DNA of 64,000 nt from Lachnospiraceae bacterium (lineage in GTDB: Bacteria > Bacillota > Clostridia > Lachnospirales > Lachnospiraceae). The position numbers and the translations under genes are program-made. The notes under the pieces were generated by a model, which did no database searches, had not been told where the DNA came from, and was given only the letters and a program-made list of their open reading frames with translations. This document shows positions 18,913 through 27,312 of this stretch, in pieces; the first letter of the stretch is position 1; the number at the start of each line of letters is the position of its first letter. The DNA is taken from NCBI GenBank assembly GCA_017467845.1, contig JAFUKH010000080.1, forward strand, positions 1 through 64,000, given 5' to 3'.

Positions 18913-19536
18913 TTATTTCTTAATTACTCGGTGTCCTTCTACTGCAATACGTCCATTGGCAATATCATCAATTGCCTGTGGTAAAATCAGCCATTCCGCC
19001 TGCTCCATTACTCTACGCTGCAGTACCTCCGGGGTATCATTATCCTCTACCACAACAGCCTTCTGAGCAATGATAGGACCTTCGTCCATACCCTCCGTTA
19101 CAAAGTGCACAGTTGCACCGGTCACCTTCACGCCTCTTTCCAGAGCCTTCTCATGAACCTTCAGGCCATAATAGCCCACTCCACAGAAGGAGGGAATCAA
19201 GGACGGATGAATGTTAATAATACGATTCGAATACTGAGAAACCATCTTAGGTGGAATCGCCACAAGGAATCCGGCAAGAACAATTAAGTCCGGCGTAAAC
19301 TTGTTTACTTCCTCTAAGAAAGCTTCATTGAACAGCGCTCTGTTCTCATAGTCCTTGGGAGATACGGAAACAGCCGGAATTCCTGCATTTCTGGCTCTCT
19401 CCAGACTCTTTACGGTTTTATTGTTACTGATAACACCTACCAGCTCTACGCCGGTAATTTTACCTTCGTTTTTTGCATCAATAATTGCCTGCAGATTGGT
19501 ACCTCCACCGGACACTAATACAAGTACTCTTAGCAT
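18913..19536 (-). CDS. purN: Phosphoribosylglycinamide formyltransferase (formyltetrahydrofolate type)
   Basis: 207 residues. The N-terminal VSGGGTNLQAIID loop binds the phosphoribosyl part of GAR. The catalytic region is present as NIHPSLIPSFCG with His, followed by HFVTEGMDEGPIIAQ containing the catalytic Asp. It transfers formyl from 10-formyltetrahydrofolate to GAR, step 3 of purine synthesis. Its ATG overlaps the purM stop by 7 bases, indicating translational coupling. Confidence 0.97.
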   Translation of the reverse strand: MLRVLVLVSGGGTNLQAIIDAKNEGKITGVELVGVISNNKTVKSLERARNAGIPAVSVSPKDYENRALFNEAFLEEVNKFTPDLIVLAGFLVAIPPKMVSQYSNRIINIHPSLIPSFCGVGYYGLKVHEKALERGVKVTGATVHFVTEGMDEGPIIAQKAVVVEDNDTPEVLQRRVMEQAEWLILPQAIDDIANGRIAVEGHRVIKK

Positions 19537-20555
19537 AAGGTAACTCCCTTTTCTCCTGCCTCACACTTACCTACAATCCATGCGGTCTCGCCGGCACTCT
19601 CAAGTGCCTTTAAGGTAGCATCTACGTCTGCAGGATCCACTGCAAGAACCATACCCATACCCATGTTGAAGGTATTGTACATCATTTCATCTGCAATATT
19701 ACCGGTCTTCTGTAATAACTTGAAGATTGCAGGAACTTCATAGCTGTCAAGCTGTACATGCGCATTGATTCCTTCCGGAAGCATTCTTGGGATGTTCTCC
19801 TGGAATCCGCCACCGGTAATATGGCTACAACCCTTAATGGTAACGCCAGCTTCTTTTACAGCCTTTAAAGCCTTAACATAAATCCTGGTAGGAGCAATTA
19901 ATGCCTCTCCAAGGGTCTTTCCTAATTCATCGTAGTAAGTATCAAGACTCTCCTTGGTCATCTCAAATACCTTACGAACCAAAGAGAAACCGTTACTGTG
20001 TACACCGGAGGAAGCCATACCGATAAGTACATCGCCGGGCTTAATATTTTCACCGGTGATTAAATCCTTACGGTCTACAACACCAACTGCAAAACCAGCT
20101 AAATCATAATCATCCTCAGGCATAAGTCCCGGATGCTCTGCTGTCTCACCACCTACGAGAGCTGCACCGGCCTGCTTACAGCCTTCTGCCACACCGCTGA
20201 CGATGGTAGCAATCTTTTCCGGATAATTCTTACCACATGCAATATAATCAAGGAAGAATAATGGCTCACCGCCTGCACATGCAACGTCATTTACACACAT
20301 CGCAACCGCATCAATACCGATAGTGTCATGCTTGTCCATAAGGAATGCAAGCTTAACCTTGGTACCGCATCCGTCAGTACCGGATAGAAGTACCGGGTCC
20401 TCCATATCCTTAATTGCCTTTAAAGAGAACGCACCGGAGAATCCGCCAAGACCACCTAATACTTCAGGTCTCATGGTTTCCTTTACATGCTTCTTCATAA
20501 GCTCTACCGACTTGTAACCGGCTTCAATATCAACTCCAGCTGTCTTGTAATCCAT
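19530..20555 (-). CDS. purM: Phosphoribosylformylglycinamidine cyclo-ligase (AIR synthetase)
   Basis: About 341 residues from ATG 20555. That start is chosen because AAGGAGAT lies 7 bases upstream and the protein then begins MDYKTAGVDIEAGYKSVELM, the normal PurM N-terminus. The longer frame back to 20630 would overlap purE. Signature stretches include GTDGCGTKVKLAF and GGETAEHPGLM. It closes the imidazole ring to give AIR. It sits between purE and purN. Confidence 0.97.
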   Translation of the reverse strand: MDYKTAGVDIEAGYKSVELMKKHVKETMRPEVLGGLGGFSGAFSLKAIKDMEDPVLLSGTDGCGTKVKLAFLMDKHDTIGIDAVAMCVNDVACAGGEPLFFLDYIACGKNYPEKIATIVSGVAEGCKQAGAALVGGETAEHPGLMPEDDYDLAGFAVGVVDRKDLITGENIKPGDVLIGMASSGVHSNGFSLVRKVFEMTKESLDTYYDELGKTLGEALIAPTRIYVKALKAVKEAGVTIKGCSHITGGGFQENIPRMLPEGINAHVQLDSYEVPAIFKLLQKTGNIADEMMYNTFNMGMGMVLAVDPADVDATLKALESAGETAWIVGKCEAGEKGVTLC

Positions 20556-20583
20556 AATATTTATCTCCTTATCTTTCGCTCTA

Positions 20584-21093
20584 TTATTTGTTAAGATATG
20601 CTTTATATCCGATTTCCTGTAACTTGGCATCCTTGGCCTGTACCTGCTCCTTTAAGCTCTTGCTGTATGCTTTTAGCTTTCCGAGGAGCTCGCTGTCTGA
20701 GGTTGCAAGTATCTTCGCTGCCAGAAGACCTGCATTGGCACCACCGTTAATTGCCACAGTTGCAACCGGAATACCGGATGGCATCTGTACGATGGAATAA
20801 AGAGAATCTCTTCCACCGAGAGATGTGGTATGCATAGGAATACCGATAACCGGCATCGGGAAAATTGCCGCGCACATACCCGGAAGATGCGCTGCCATTC
20901 CTGCACCTGCAATGATTACTTTAAATCCCTTTTCTTCTGCTGTAGTGGCATATTCAAAGAACACGTCCGGTTCTCTGTGTGCGGAGATAATCGTCATCTC
21001 ATATGAGATTCCAAGCTCCTCTAAAATTTCAGCGGCTTTCGCCATAATAGGCATATCTGAATCGCTGCCCATTACAATACCAACCTGTGCCAT
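20584..21093 (-). CDS. purE: N5-carboxyaminoimidazole ribonucleotide mutase (class I PurE)
   Basis: 169 residues. The motifs GSDSDMPIM near residue 9, SAHREPD near 41 and the loop GAGMAAHLPGM near 71 identify PurE. The length and SAHRxPD form suit class I, which converts N5-CAIR to CAIR and normally needs PurK. No purK is in the window. It is the first gene of the purine operon. The start has TAGGAGGAACTT upstream. No clear purine riboswitch or PurR box was identified in 21094-21208. Confidence 0.96.
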   Translation of the reverse strand: MAQVGIVMGSDSDMPIMAKAAEILEELGISYEMTIISAHREPDVFFEYATTAEEKGFKVIIAGAGMAAHLPGMCAAIFPMPVIGIPMHTTSLGGRDSLYSIVQMPSGIPVATVAINGGANAGLLAAKILATSDSELLGKLKAYSKSLKEQVQAKDAKLQEIGYKAYLNK

Positions 21094-21208
21094 GGTAAGT
21101 TCCTCCTATATTTTGTATATTCGTAACCAAAGTACCCCAAATTATCCATTGTTACTTAGAGTGTACTAAACTTAATTCTACCTTGCAAGTCTTTTTCCAG
21201 AAAGATTT

Positions 21209-23290
21209 TTAGAAGTCTTCCCCATCCAATGGTTTGTTTAGTGCCAAAGCACCAGGCAGAACAAATCTTCCCTTTTCAATGATTGGAATTCGGCTTCCGT
21301 CTGCCTGCACGGCTGTCAATTCGCCCAACTCATCGTAAGGAATGGTAATATCCGTATGACAATCAAAATAGCTTTCTGCAGGATTCTCTTTACGCTTTGC
21401 TACAATCTCATTTTCACGGGCTACGATTTCCTTACCGTCCGGATTGTACACCTTCACATCCTCCGCATGAGAATAGCAGGTATCCCCTACCGCAAAGTGA
21501 GGTCCGGTCTTCTCTGCAATTAAAATGGGAAGCTTATCCTCGATTCCCCATTTTCTGGCAGTAACATACGCGGTCGTATTGGTTCCAATGGCGAATTCTC
21601 CAAGGGGAAGTGTCTCCCTGTGGAATAAGAGATTTTCTTTGATATACTTCTTATTCTCCGCCTCTACTTCAAAATTCTTACAAGTATAAGCTGTAATCAT
21701 ACCATCCGTGAAGGTTATGGTTAAATCCTTATACTCCAATTCATTCAAATATACCTTGGAAACATTCAGTACACCGTTTGTTCCTTTTAAAACCGGTGAT
21801 GTGAACACCTCACCTACCGGAATGTTTACATCCGCCACACAATTTTCAAAAATTGTTTCTTTTTCCGGATTGTTCAGCTTCCAAAGGCTAACCCTCAAAT
21901 CCGTGGTGTTTCCATTCATACCCTTCAATTCTACATAATCTGCCTGATCCAGAGCATCAATCAGCGACTGCTGAATCTGGCGGTACTTCATATAATCCAA
22001 GGTGTTAATCTTAATGGTATCTTCAAAGATTCCTTCAAAGTCTTTACCAATCTCCGGTACAGGGAATGCAATAATGGTAAAGCTTCTTTCCTCTTCAATA
22101 ATATAATCTCTTTGGATTTGTCCCAAATTCGAGCGATACTCTACCATCAGCTTCTGCTGCTCTTTGGATAAAGATAATGCCTCCTTCTTATTAACAGGTT
22201 CAAAGGTCTTCTCACCGAAAGTCTCCTGTACTGCCGGACCTGCATAAAGATATGCCTGTGCTTTAAACTCTTCAAAAGAGGTTCGATTCACTTCCAGTTT
22301 TCTATTCACTAAGCCCTTATCCAGAAGCAGTGCAATATCATCTTTATGATCATAATCAAACTGCTTGTTTGGATTGCCGCCAATAGCACCGAGTTTTATA
22401 AGACCGCCGCCCTGCAAGATTCCTACAGGCGTTCTTCTTACCACCGGCTTTAAGCCCATAGCTACAAAGTTCTCCACTGCTCTCTTCATCATACGTTCAA
22501 AACCAAGGGCATAACGGATTTCTACGGTTCCTTTTTTGGATAAATCCTTATTTCCAAGAACAAATCCCATGCGATAGCCTTCGGTGTAAGTATCTGCCAT
22601 CGTATTGATTTTCTCTTGAGGAAGAGAAGCCATAAACTGTGCCATCTTCACTTCATTTTCAGATACATACTCACCATAATGATATAAATACTCTAAATCC
22701 TCAGGCGCATATTCTTCAATGACTTTTGCACCAAAGTTTCCATCTGCCACAACCATCTCCTGCACCTTCTGACGGGTAATGATATCAGAATAGTCGCTGA
22801 CATACCAATAAAGCATCTGGCGAAGTTGCTCATAGGAAGGAAGCTTTCCGCTCTCCTCCATTTCACAGGTAAATGCCCCATGAAACTCTGAGAAAAGCTC
22901 CAAACGGATTACCACCTCTTCTTTTCTACCTTCTGCCATGGGAATAATCATAGCACGCATCTCCGCATATAAAGCTGCTGCCAGCTTACCATATTCCTCT
23001 CCCAGCATTTTGCAGGCATATGCCGGATTGGCATAACTACTTTTATAGCTCTCCGGTAAAATATCCTGATACAATCTCGCATTCCACTTCTGCCAATCAG
23101 TTAATGGCTGCTTTGCCTCCTTTGCCGCATCCAAAAAGCGTCCGTATCCATCCACAATCAGACAAAAACTGGCCATATCATGAAAGAAATTCTCCCACTC
23201 TTTGTCCGCAAACTCTTCTTCTTTAATCTCTGTCATTCTCTCCATTGCAAGCTCATAACGCTCAACAAGGATTTCCATCATCTCTTCCAT
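21209..23290 (-). CDS. M29-type aminopeptidase with N-terminal extension
   Basis: 693 residues. The C-terminal 370 residues match the thermophilic M29 aminopeptidases (AmpS/PepS), for example ADYVELKGMNGNTTDLRVSL, NIPVGEVFTSPVL and the end region CHTDITIPYDELG, which carry the usual metal-ligand Glu, His and Asp positions. Standard M29 enzymes are about 410 residues. The first 290 residues here are extra, helical and charged, with no domain I recognise. It probably removes N-terminal residues from peptides in the cytoplasm, since no signal peptide is seen. It starts with TGGTAGA-type spacing (GGAGTGG upstream) and stands apart from its neighbours. Confidence 0.85.
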   Translation of the reverse strand: MEEMMEILVERYELAMERMTEIKEEEFADKEWENFFHDMASFCLIVDGYGRFLDAAKEAKQPLTDWQKWNARLYQDILPESYKSSYANPAYACKMLGEEYGKLAAALYAEMRAMIIPMAEGRKEEVVIRLELFSEFHGAFTCEMEESGKLPSYEQLRQMLYWYVSDYSDIITRQKVQEMVVADGNFGAKVIEEYAPEDLEYLYHYGEYVSENEVKMAQFMASLPQEKINTMADTYTEGYRMGFVLGNKDLSKKGTVEIRYALGFERMMKRAVENFVAMGLKPVVRRTPVGILQGGGLIKLGAIGGNPNKQFDYDHKDDIALLLDKGLVNRKLEVNRTSFEEFKAQAYLYAGPAVQETFGEKTFEPVNKKEALSLSKEQQKLMVEYRSNLGQIQRDYIIEEERSFTIIAFPVPEIGKDFEGIFEDTIKINTLDYMKYRQIQQSLIDALDQADYVELKGMNGNTTDLRVSLWKLNNPEKETIFENCVADVNIPVGEVFTSPVLKGTNGVLNVSKVYLNELEYKDLTITFTDGMITAYTCKNFEVEAENKKYIKENLLFHRETLPLGEFAIGTNTTAYVTARKWGIEDKLPILIAEKTGPHFAVGDTCYSHAEDVKVYNPDGKEIVARENEIVAKRKENPAESYFDCHTDITIPYDELGELTAVQADGSRIPIIEKGRFVLPGALALNKPLDGEDF

Positions 23291-23302
23291 TCTACCACTC
23301 CT

Positions 23303-23623
23303 TTACAAATTCGCTCCGATATAAAGCACCAAACTGATTCCCGCTAGGGACAAGCCATTTAACAGCACTCCCAACCAGCCAAAGAACCGATACGTTTCTC
23401 TGTCATTTAAAGCCAAAGCCGCTAATATAATTCCTACGATAGCAAATATCGTTACCAACACTCCTGTAATGCCGTAATTCACGGGAGCCACACCCCCTGC
23501 CGCATATGCAAGATATACTACCACGATAAGAGACACCAGGCTGATTACACCAAACACCGTACTCATAACACTCTTTCCGGTATGTCTCTTGTTGGTAAAT
23601 TTATAATTCTTTCTATGAGCCAT
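23303..23623 (-). CDS. Small membrane protein (three or four spans), DUF6142-like
   Basis: About 106 residues from ATG 23623, chosen because GGAAGGG lies 6 bases upstream. A longer frame to 23725 would run into the gene before it. The N-terminus MAHRKNYKFTNKRHTGKS is basic, then hydrophobic segments cover most of the rest. Proteins with this basic start and spans (I believe DUF6142) are common in Lachnospiraceae and have no known function. It lies between a terminator-like hairpin and the aminopeptidase gene, 12 bases before the latter. Confidence 0.75.
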   Translation of the reverse strand: MAHRKNYKFTNKRHTGKSVMSTVFGVISLVSLIVVVYLAYAAGGVAPVNYGITGVLVTIFAIVGIILAALALNDRETYRFFGWLGVLLNGLSLAGISLVLYIGANL

Positions 23624-23646
23624 CTTAACCCTTCCTAAATATAAAG

Positions 23647-23672
23647 AGGCATACCCTATCTCGAGTATGCCT
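23647..23672 (-). terminator. Terminator-like hairpin after the 50-codon gene
   Basis: AGGCATAC (23647-23654) and GTATGCCT (23665-23672) pair perfectly around a 10-base loop. On the minus strand the stem is followed by CTTTATATTT, a weak T tract. It lies between two small membrane-protein genes and may be only partly effective. Confidence 0.5.
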
Positions 23673-23681
23673 GTCTTCTCT

Positions 23682-23834
23682 TTAAAATAAAATTTGTGAT
23701 TTTCTCGCAAGTAACTTTGCACCACTAATGATTAATAAAACACCGCTTGCAATGCCTACACATAAGGATACAACACCAAGTACAATATTCAATGCCCCTG
23801 CACCACTCATGGTTTTATACTCTTTTTCTCCCAC
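23682..23834 (-). CDS. Small (50-residue) membrane protein with GTG start, after pyrE
   Basis: The frame is best started at GTG 23834, because AAAGGAG lies 8 bases upstream; that site overlaps the pyrE stop. Upstream in-frame ATGs lie within pyrE and have no ribosome-binding site. The product reads MGEKEYKTMSGAGALNIVLG followed by a hydrophobic stretch to residue 40 and a basic end (KLLARKSQ). It looks like a one- or two-span membrane protein translated after pyrE. No family recognised. Confidence 0.65.
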   Translation of the reverse strand: MGEKEYKTMSGAGALNIVLGVVSLCVGIASGVLLIISGAKLLARKSQILF

Positions 23835-23847
23835 AGCAAACTCTCCT

Positions 23848-24528
23848 TTATTTACATCCATACTGCTCATAGTATGCATCAATAGAAGCCTTTAATTCAT
23901 CATCAATGAGAACTTCTCCGTTATATGGTCTATTGTAGAGATGTTCGATAACATCATCCATCGTTACGATTGCATGTGCGTCAAAACCATACTTTTCCTT
24001 AATCTCTTGAAGTGCACTCTTATCACTGGAAAGACCTCTCTCCATACGGTTTAAAGAAACCATAAGTCCTACGATTTCCACGTCTGCGGCACCCTTTACC
24101 TTCGGTACGGTCTCTTCCATGGATTTTCCGGAAGTGGTAACATCTTCAATCATTACAACTCTGTCACCATCTTTTAACTTACTTCCTAAGAAGCTTCCCT
24201 TGTCTGCACCGTGGTCTTTTTCTTCCTTACGGTCTGAGCAATAACGAACTTCTTTGCCGTATAACTCACTGTATGCGATAGCAGTAACTACACTGATGGG
24301 AATTCCCTTGTAAGCAGGTCCAAACAATACGTCAAAATCGTCACCATAATTATCATGAATTGCCTTTGCGTAATACTCACCTAATTTCTTAAGCTGTGAA
24401 CCGGTCACATATGCACCCGCATTCATGAAGAAAGGAGATTTTCTTCCGCTCTTTAAAGTGAACTCTCCGAACTTTAATACCTGGCAATCAACCATAAACT
24501 CAATAAATTCCTGCTTGTATGCTTCCAT
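23848..24528 (-). CDS. pyrE: Orotate phosphoribosyltransferase
   Basis: About 226 residues from ATG 24528 (CAGGAGGA upstream). Signature regions are LKSGRKSPFFMNAG, GPAYKGIPISV and the PRPP-binding motif RVVMIEDVTTSGKSM. It converts orotate and PRPP to OMP. Its own promoter lies at 24578-24606. In many relatives pyrE sits close to pyrF; here pyrF is at 42 kb and the NRPS island lies between. A second copy of this promoter and the first 12 codons is present at 38921-39045. Confidence 0.97.
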   Translation of the reverse strand: MEAYKQEFIEFMVDCQVLKFGEFTLKSGRKSPFFMNAGAYVTGSQLKKLGEYYAKAIHDNYGDDFDVLFGPAYKGIPISVVTAIAYSELYGKEVRYCSDRKEEKDHGADKGSFLGSKLKDGDRVVMIEDVTTSGKSMEETVPKVKGAADVEIVGLMVSLNRMERGLSSDKSALQEIKEKYGFDAHAIVTMDDVIEHLYNRPYNGEVLIDDELKASIDAYYEQYGCK

Positions 24529-24608
24529 TTTCGTCCTCCTGTATATAGGCATTTATATAATCCAAATCTTTTTTCTCATACTAACATAGATTATTTTATT
24601 TTTCAATG
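24493..24608 (-). repeat. Direct repeat P, intact copy: pyrE promoter and start
   Basis: This 116-bp stretch covers the first 12 codons of pyrE, its ribosome-binding site and promoter, and matches 38921-39045 closely in the same orientation. The codons are identical; the 5' leader differs at scattered bases. In this copy the -35 and -10 elements are 17 bases apart, while the other copy has 5 extra bases there. Confidence 0.85.
24578..24606 (-). promoter_or_regulatory. pyrE promoter
   Basis: On the minus strand TTGAAA (24601-24606) is followed after 17 bases by TAGTAT (24578-24583). The leader to the pyrE ATG is about 45 bases, too short for a PyrR attenuator. Confidence 0.7.
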
Positions 24609-24618
24609 TTTTCTATTT

Positions 24619-24735
24619 TTATAACAACTAACAAGAACACTACTGCACCGCCGCTTTGATACACTTATCCTTTCTATATAACCTCAATAAAAGAAAAAAC
24701 ATGTACCTGCATTCTTGCAAGCACATGGGCTTGGT
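24619..24735. repeat. Dispersed repeat, copy 1 (partial)
   Basis: This stretch contains AACTAACAA, CACCGCCGCTTT and a hairpin, ACATGTACCTGC...GCAAGCACATGGGC (24699-24730). The same parts occur at 38626-38730 and 40880-40980, and the hairpin alone at 36100-36137. It lies between pyrE and the Sfp-type gene, at the left edge of the NRPS island. Confidence 0.7.
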
Positions 24736-24760
24736 CAAATGTTATGCTCTTCCAAAACTT

Positions 24761-24791
24761 TTTCTCTGCGCAGAACACTCTGCGTGAGAAA
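24761..24791 (-). terminator. Hairpin after the Sfp-type gene
   Basis: TTTCTCTGCGCAGA (24761-24774) pairs with TCTGCGTGAGAAA (24779-24791), with one bulged pair. It sits 2 bases after the stop at 24793. The following minus-strand sequence is A- then T-rich, so it is a plausible end for the NRPS operon. Confidence 0.55.
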
Positions 24792-24792
24792 C

Positions 24793-25356
24793 TTACATAC
24801 ATAATGCTATAACACCATTTGCAATATCCCTGATTTGTATTGATTTATGATTCAACGCATTAATCGCTGTCAAGTCGCATCCAATCCCCTGACCTGTCAT
24901 TTTTACATAGCTTTCCTTCATCGCCCATATCCGTGTAAATTCTCTATCCCTACCGGAACTCCTCTCCATCAATTCTAGTTCCTCTTTGCAGCACACCCGC
25001 TCGGCAATCTCTCGGTTAAACGGACGGACATCCTGAATGTCCACTCCAATGGGACTATCAGCCACTGCAACTGCACATCCACAGCCACAATGACTGATAT
25101 TAAAATAGACATCCGGATATTCTGCAAGATAGGGCTTCCCATGCTCACCATAGCCCAGTGTAAAATCAACTATCTGAAAGCACTCCTTCAGACCAATCTT
25201 TAACATCAGATAAGCAATCACACAATTCTTCCGACCATTGGCTTGCCGATAATGCATTGCTTTTCGACGACGTTCTTCCGGCAACATGGGAAGTGCAGAT
25301 TGAATAAAGTGCTCTGACACACGCTCTAACTCTCCAAACACATATACCCTATACAT
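24793..25356 (-). CDS. 4'-phosphopantetheinyl transferase (Sfp type)
   Basis: 187 residues. It has GVDIQDVRPF near residue 92 and the signature IWAMKESYVKMTGQGIG near 145, which carry the Mg-binding Asp/Glu and the KExxxK motif. The protein is somewhat shorter than Sfp (about 225). It should move phosphopantetheine from CoA to the serines of the carrier domains in this cluster, turning them to the active form. Its start overlaps the end of the carrier-protein gene by 8 bases. It is the last gene of the four-gene operon. Confidence 0.92.
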   Translation of the reverse strand: MYRVYVFGELERVSEHFIQSALPMLPEERRRKAMHYRQANGRKNCVIAYLMLKIGLKECFQIVDFTLGYGEHGKPYLAEYPDVYFNISHCGCGCAVAVADSPIGVDIQDVRPFNREIAERVCCKEELELMERSSGRDREFTRIWAMKESYVKMTGQGIGCDLTAINALNHKSIQIRDIANGVIALCM

Positions 25357-25609
25357 ATGTTTTCAAATAACTCACAATATCCCCTACAGTAGCCAAGTCT
25401 TTTATCTTTTGGTCAGGTATTTCAATATTAAATTCCTCTTCAAATGCTACCACCACATTAATGACATCCAAAGAATTCAATCCCAAATCAATAACCAAAC
25501 TTGACTGCTCCGACATCTTATCCTTTCCCAACATTGTAAATTCCGATAGTATATCAATTACTTTCTCTAACATTTCCCAGTCCTCCGTTTCACGATAAAA
25601 ATATCCCAT
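25349..25609 (-). CDS. Acyl carrier protein (stand-alone)
   Basis: 86 residues, with the phosphopantetheine-attachment region DLGLNSLDVINVVVAFEEEF, where the Ser of NSLD is modified. Total length and the acidic helix after the serine suit an acyl carrier protein. The upstream neighbour is an AMP-forming ligase and the downstream one an Sfp-type transferase. The likely path is that the ligase loads a fatty acid onto this protein, which hands it to the first condensation domain of the NRPS. The transfer step is inferred. Confidence 0.9.
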   Translation of the reverse strand: MGYFYRETEDWEMLEKVIDILSEFTMLGKDKMSEQSSLVIDLGLNSLDVINVVVAFEEEFNIEIPDQKIKDLATVGDIVSYLKTYV

Positions 25610-25615
25610 TTCCTC

Positions 25616-27253
25616 TTACTTCTGATATCTGATAATCTTTTTGCTAGTATTCTTCGCAAATTCCGTATCACGCAGAAGTACCTTCCCTATCTGCTTATAA
25701 AGCGGTCGGTTACGATTAATCTGTTTCTGCAGATTATGAAAATACTCTTCCTTGTCTGCACAATTTCCCTTCTGTAAACCTTCCCATGGAATATCATTCC
25801 ACGGAAAATCATTCCGTGGGTAAATCTCCGCAACAATCATTCCCTCTTTCTCATATACCAGAACTTCCTGCACCGCTTCATCTTTCAGAAAATCCGCCTC
25901 CAGTTCTTCCGGTGACACATTCTCTCCATTGCTTAGAATAATCAGATTTTTCTTTCTACCGGTCAGTGTCAGAAAACCATCCTCATCCAACATGCCAAGG
26001 TCTCCTGTGGCATACCAGCCGTCTTTCAGCACTTCCGCCGTTGCTTCTGCATCTTTATAGTAACCAAGCATAACAATAGAACCTTGAATGAGCACTTCTC
26101 CGTCCTCTGCAATCTTTACCTTGGCATTGGGAACGGGCAGACCGACAGTACCGTCTTTGTGATAGAAATTACGATTCACTGCTGCGCATGGCGAGCACTC
26201 TGTGGTTCCGTACCCATTTAAGATTTCCACGCCCCAGCTACGAAATTCCTGTATATACTGTGTACCGATTCCTGCACCTCCACTGATAATGTACTGCAAT
26301 TCTCCGCCAAGGGCTTTATGAACTGATGCAAAGCATTTCTCCCGTATATCGATTCCAATCCTCAAAAGAATATCACTGAACTTCATCATTCTTCTTAATA
26401 CTTTATCCCTGCCATCTTTCTTCGCACTTTCCCATATTTGTCGATGAAATGTCTCTACAAAGAGCGGCACAAGGAACATGGTCTGGGGCTTGGCTATCTG
26501 TAAACCTTTTTGAACGTTTTTCAGGCTCTTATTGATGTAAATTGTATATCCGTAATGAAACACCATAAATACACCTACTACTAGACCAAAGGCATGATGA
26601 AAGGGCAGTAATGCAATGGTATTCCCCTTCAAAACAAAGAGCCGGCAGCTTCCGTTGATATCTTCTGCAATGCTTTCATGGCTTAACATGACACCCTTAC
26701 TGGCACCGGAGGTTCCGGAAGTGAACATGATACAGCACATTCTCTTCCGGTCAATCTCATAGTTTACATATGCCATGTTACCATGAGCAATATGCTGTTG
26801 TCCCTCTTCTATGTAATCCGCCATATCAGACATAGAGAAAACAGAAAATTGCTCCAAATCCTCCACCAACTCCCTATATGCTTTGGAGCAGAATACAGCG
26901 GTCACATCCGCTTTCTGAAGTAAAAATGTTACTTCCTCTTTCGGCAGCTCCTTATCAATGGGAACTGCCACATTACCGCCATTTATGATGGCAAAAAAAG
27001 CTAGTAGCCATTCATAAGAATTCTCGCCAATAATCGCAACATGCTTCCCTTTGATTCCTTGATAATGCATCCATGTACCAAGGGCATTTACCTCACAGAA
27101 AAAAGCATGATAAATCTTCTCCTCTATGTGACCATGCCCTTTCGCATAGGTAAATGCTACACTTTCCGGCATCTGACTTTCTTTCTGCGCCAGCATATCC
27201 TTCAAATCCCGGATAAAAGGAAGCTCATATAATGGATAAGGACTATTTCTCAT
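25616..27253 (-). CDS. AMP-forming acyl ligase (fatty acyl-AMP/ACP ligase type)
   Basis: 545 residues. The P-loop-like motif MFTSGTSGASKGVMLSHES lies near residue 176, then GYGTTECSP near 343, the ATP-binding YATGDLGMLDEDGFLTLTGR near 410 and the C-terminal region with SGENVSPEELE. Adenylation enzymes of this class activate carboxylic acids. Next to a lone carrier protein it most likely makes acyl-ACP for N-acylation of the peptide. The substrate chain cannot be read from sequence. The end region (KKIIRYQK) retains the C-terminal lysine. Confidence 0.9.
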   Translation of the reverse strand: MRNSPYPLYELPFIRDLKDMLAQKESQMPESVAFTYAKGHGHIEEKIYHAFFCEVNALGTWMHYQGIKGKHVAIIGENSYEWLLAFFAIINGGNVAVPIDKELPKEEVTFLLQKADVTAVFCSKAYRELVEDLEQFSVFSMSDMADYIEEGQQHIAHGNMAYVNYEIDRKRMCCIMFTSGTSGASKGVMLSHESIAEDINGSCRLFVLKGNTIALLPFHHAFGLVVGVFMVFHYGYTIYINKSLKNVQKGLQIAKPQTMFLVPLFVETFHRQIWESAKKDGRDKVLRRMMKFSDILLRIGIDIREKCFASVHKALGGELQYIISGGAGIGTQYIQEFRSWGVEILNGYGTTECSPCAAVNRNFYHKDGTVGLPVPNAKVKIAEDGEVLIQGSIVMLGYYKDAEATAEVLKDGWYATGDLGMLDEDGFLTLTGRKKNLIILSNGENVSPEELEADFLKDEAVQEVLVYEKEGMIVAEIYPRNDFPWNDIPWEGLQKGNCADKEEYFHNLQKQINRNRPLYKQIGKVLLRDTEFAKNTSKKIIRYQK

Positions 27254-27312
27254 GTAACTCTCCTTTCCTCACCGCTAATATAAACCTTCTAGCAATGTAC
27301 ATTCTTCACTCA

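Noticed and set aside
21094..21208. Purine riboswitch or PurR box before purE
   Set aside because: No purine aptamer core and no paired PurR-type motif found in the 115-base region.
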